In this document: one piece after another, positions 7,122 to 7,631 of the stretch
Layout of the letters: every line of letters starts with the position of its first letter
Position numbering within the stretch: position 1 is the first letter of the stretch
Assembly: GCA_903930165.1 (NCBI GenBank)
Contig: CAIYXO010000102.1
Coordinates: forward strand, 1 to 7,631
Length of the DNA stretch: 7,631 nt
Source of the DNA: an uncultured Verrucomicrobiota bacterium
GTDB taxonomy: Bacteria > Verrucomicrobiota > Verrucomicrobiia > Limisphaerales > UBA9464
Direction: 5' to 3'
Made by a program: the position numbers and the translations under genes
The notes under the pieces: generated by a model
What the model saw: only the letters and a program-made list of their open reading frames with translations
What the model was told of the DNA's origin: nothing
Database searches by the model: none

Positions 7122-7272
7122 GGGGCCTCACGCCAAAACGCCAAGGCGCCAACGGGGAACAGGATCCGGGGCCGAAATGGCCGCCACCATCCCGGATGTC
7201 GGATTGGCAGCCTCGAAGCCCGGGATTCCGTTTCCCTTGCTTCGCGGCTTGGCGACTTGGCGTGAGGGTCCC
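7122..7272. repeat. Inverted-repeat element B (well-preserved MITE/REP-like copy)
   Basis: This 151-bp structure fills most of the 226-bp gap between the convergent phosphohexomutase and deoC genes. The left arm (7122-7158) contains CGCCAA at 7131, 7139 and 7147, an exact 8-bp period. The right arm (7233-7272) read on the minus strand is GGGACCCTCACGCCAAGTCG followed by CCAAGCCGCGAAGC, i.e. units CGCCAAGT, CGCCAAGC and CGCGAAGC. Both arms share CCTCACGCCAA exactly, then CGCCAAG. The core of about 74 bp includes a small GGCC-GAAAT-GGCC hairpin (7170-7182). No open frame of note and no T-run are visible. The arms match those of the copy at 5429-5577. It may end transcripts from both sides, but that is inference. 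Confidence 0.85.
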
Positions 7273-7297
7273 TTCGGCATTGGGCCTCACGCCTTCC

Positions 7298-7317
7298 GCT
7301 CCTGGCATGGCCGGAGC
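7298..7317 (-). terminator. Hairpin just past deoC
   Basis: On the minus strand GCTCCGGC pairs with GCCAGGAGC, giving an 8-bp stem with one bulged base and a 3-nt loop, 9 nt after the deoC stop codon. No T-run follows on that strand, so it would be an atypical terminator, perhaps acting as a 3'-end stabiliser. Position is the main argument. Confidence 0.35.
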
Positions 7318-7326
7318 GTGGTGCGG

Positions 7327-7631
7327 TCAGTAGGCGCCAGCGGCTCCGGAGTGGCCTTGGACGATCGCCACGCCGGAGCTGGTCCCGAGGCGGTTGGCTC
7401 CCGCCTCGATCATGGCCAAGGCGGTCGCCACGTCCCGGATCCCCCCACTGGCCTTCACCCCGATCTTGGGCCCGACGGCTTCGCGCATCAGGCGGATGTC
7501 TTCCACCGTGGCCCCGCCGCCCGAGAATCCGGTAGAGGTCTTCACGAACCGCGCACCGGCCTCGACGGCCAGGCTGCAACCGAGGCGCTTCTGCTCCAGG
7601 GATAGCAACGCGGTCTCCAGGATCACCTTCA
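7327..7631 (-). CDS. deoC: Deoxyribose-phosphate aldolase, C-terminal part (5' end outside window)
   Basis: DeoC is a cytoplasmic class I aldolase that splits 2-deoxyribose-5-phosphate into glyceraldehyde-3-phosphate and acetaldehyde, feeding deoxynucleosides into central metabolism. About 100 C-terminal residues are visible; the family is about 215-260 long, so the N-terminal half or more is beyond the right edge. The frame continues through the edge (KVILET at the edge is internal in relatives), so no start is assigned. Motifs: [20 protein letters not shown], with the Schiff-base lysine encoded at 7540-7542 (Lys167 in E. coli DeoC), and [10 protein letters not shown], with the second catalytic lysine at 7453-7455 (Lys201 in E. 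coli). It ends in [11 protein letters not shown] plus a short GHSGAAGAY tail reaching the TGA at 7327-7329. It is convergent with the phosphohexomutase gene, with element B between them. It is not a close relative of the other aldolase in the window, though both are TIM-barrel class I enzymes. Confidence 0.95.
   Translation of the reverse strand, partial: KVILETALLSLEQKRLGCSLAVEAGARFVKTSTGFSGGGATVEDIRLMREAVGPKIGVKASGGIRDVATALAMIEAGANRLGTSSGVAIVQGHSGAAGAY

Noticed and set aside
7120..7605. 161-codon plus-strand frame across element B and opposite deoC
   Set aside because: It spans the inverted repeat and lies antisense to the DeoC catalytic motifs; no independent support.

Overview
The window is GC-rich bacterial chromosomal DNA with seven protein genes, two of them cut by the window edges. 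The gene families, the absence of clear Shine-Dalgarno sequences before any of the six visible starts, and the CGCCAAG-type inverted repeats between genes suggest the Verrucomicrobiota/Planctomycetota group. That placement is an inference from style, not from a marker gene.

Layout, left to right. Positions 1-1882 (minus) hold most of a glycogen/alpha-glucan phosphorylase of the DUF3417-bearing type; its C-terminus lies beyond position 1. Positions 2026-2856 (minus) hold a DhnA/LsrF-like class I aldolase upstream of glgP, separated from it by 143 bp. A 126-bp gap separates the aldolase from a divergent plus-strand series: an exported SMP-30/gluconolactonase-type lactonase (2983-4089), a YqgE/AlgH (UPF0301) protein (4148-4723), and a nucleosidase/nucleoside-phosphorylase-fold enzyme starting with GTG only 3 nt after the AlgH stop (4727-5419). 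After a 259-bp gap comes a complete alpha-D-phosphohexomutase (phosphoglucomutase/phosphomannomutase, 5679-7100). The right edge carries the C-terminal part of deoxyribose-phosphate aldolase (deoC, minus, 7327-7631), convergent with the mutase.

The common theme is central sugar metabolism. The phosphorylase releases glucose-1-phosphate, which a phosphohexomutase could convert to glucose-6-phosphate. The lactonase would open a sugar lactone outside the cytoplasm. The two aldolases cleave phosphorylated sugars, with DeoC linking deoxynucleoside salvage to glycolysis, and the nucleosidase-like enzyme could sit on the nucleoside side. The genes are not one operon, since direction changes three times, so this is a loose metabolic neighbourhood.

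The most notable non-coding structure is a pair of related inverted-repeat elements of about 150 bp, one before and one after the phosphohexomutase gene (5429-5577 and 7122-7272). Their arms are built from three tandem 8-bp units of the form CGC(C/G)AA(A/G)N, with a core of about 73-75 bp between arms. They look like dispersed, non-autonomous repeat (MITE/REP-like) elements. I saw no defence system, CRISPR array, tRNA, rRNA, riboswitch or transposase gene.
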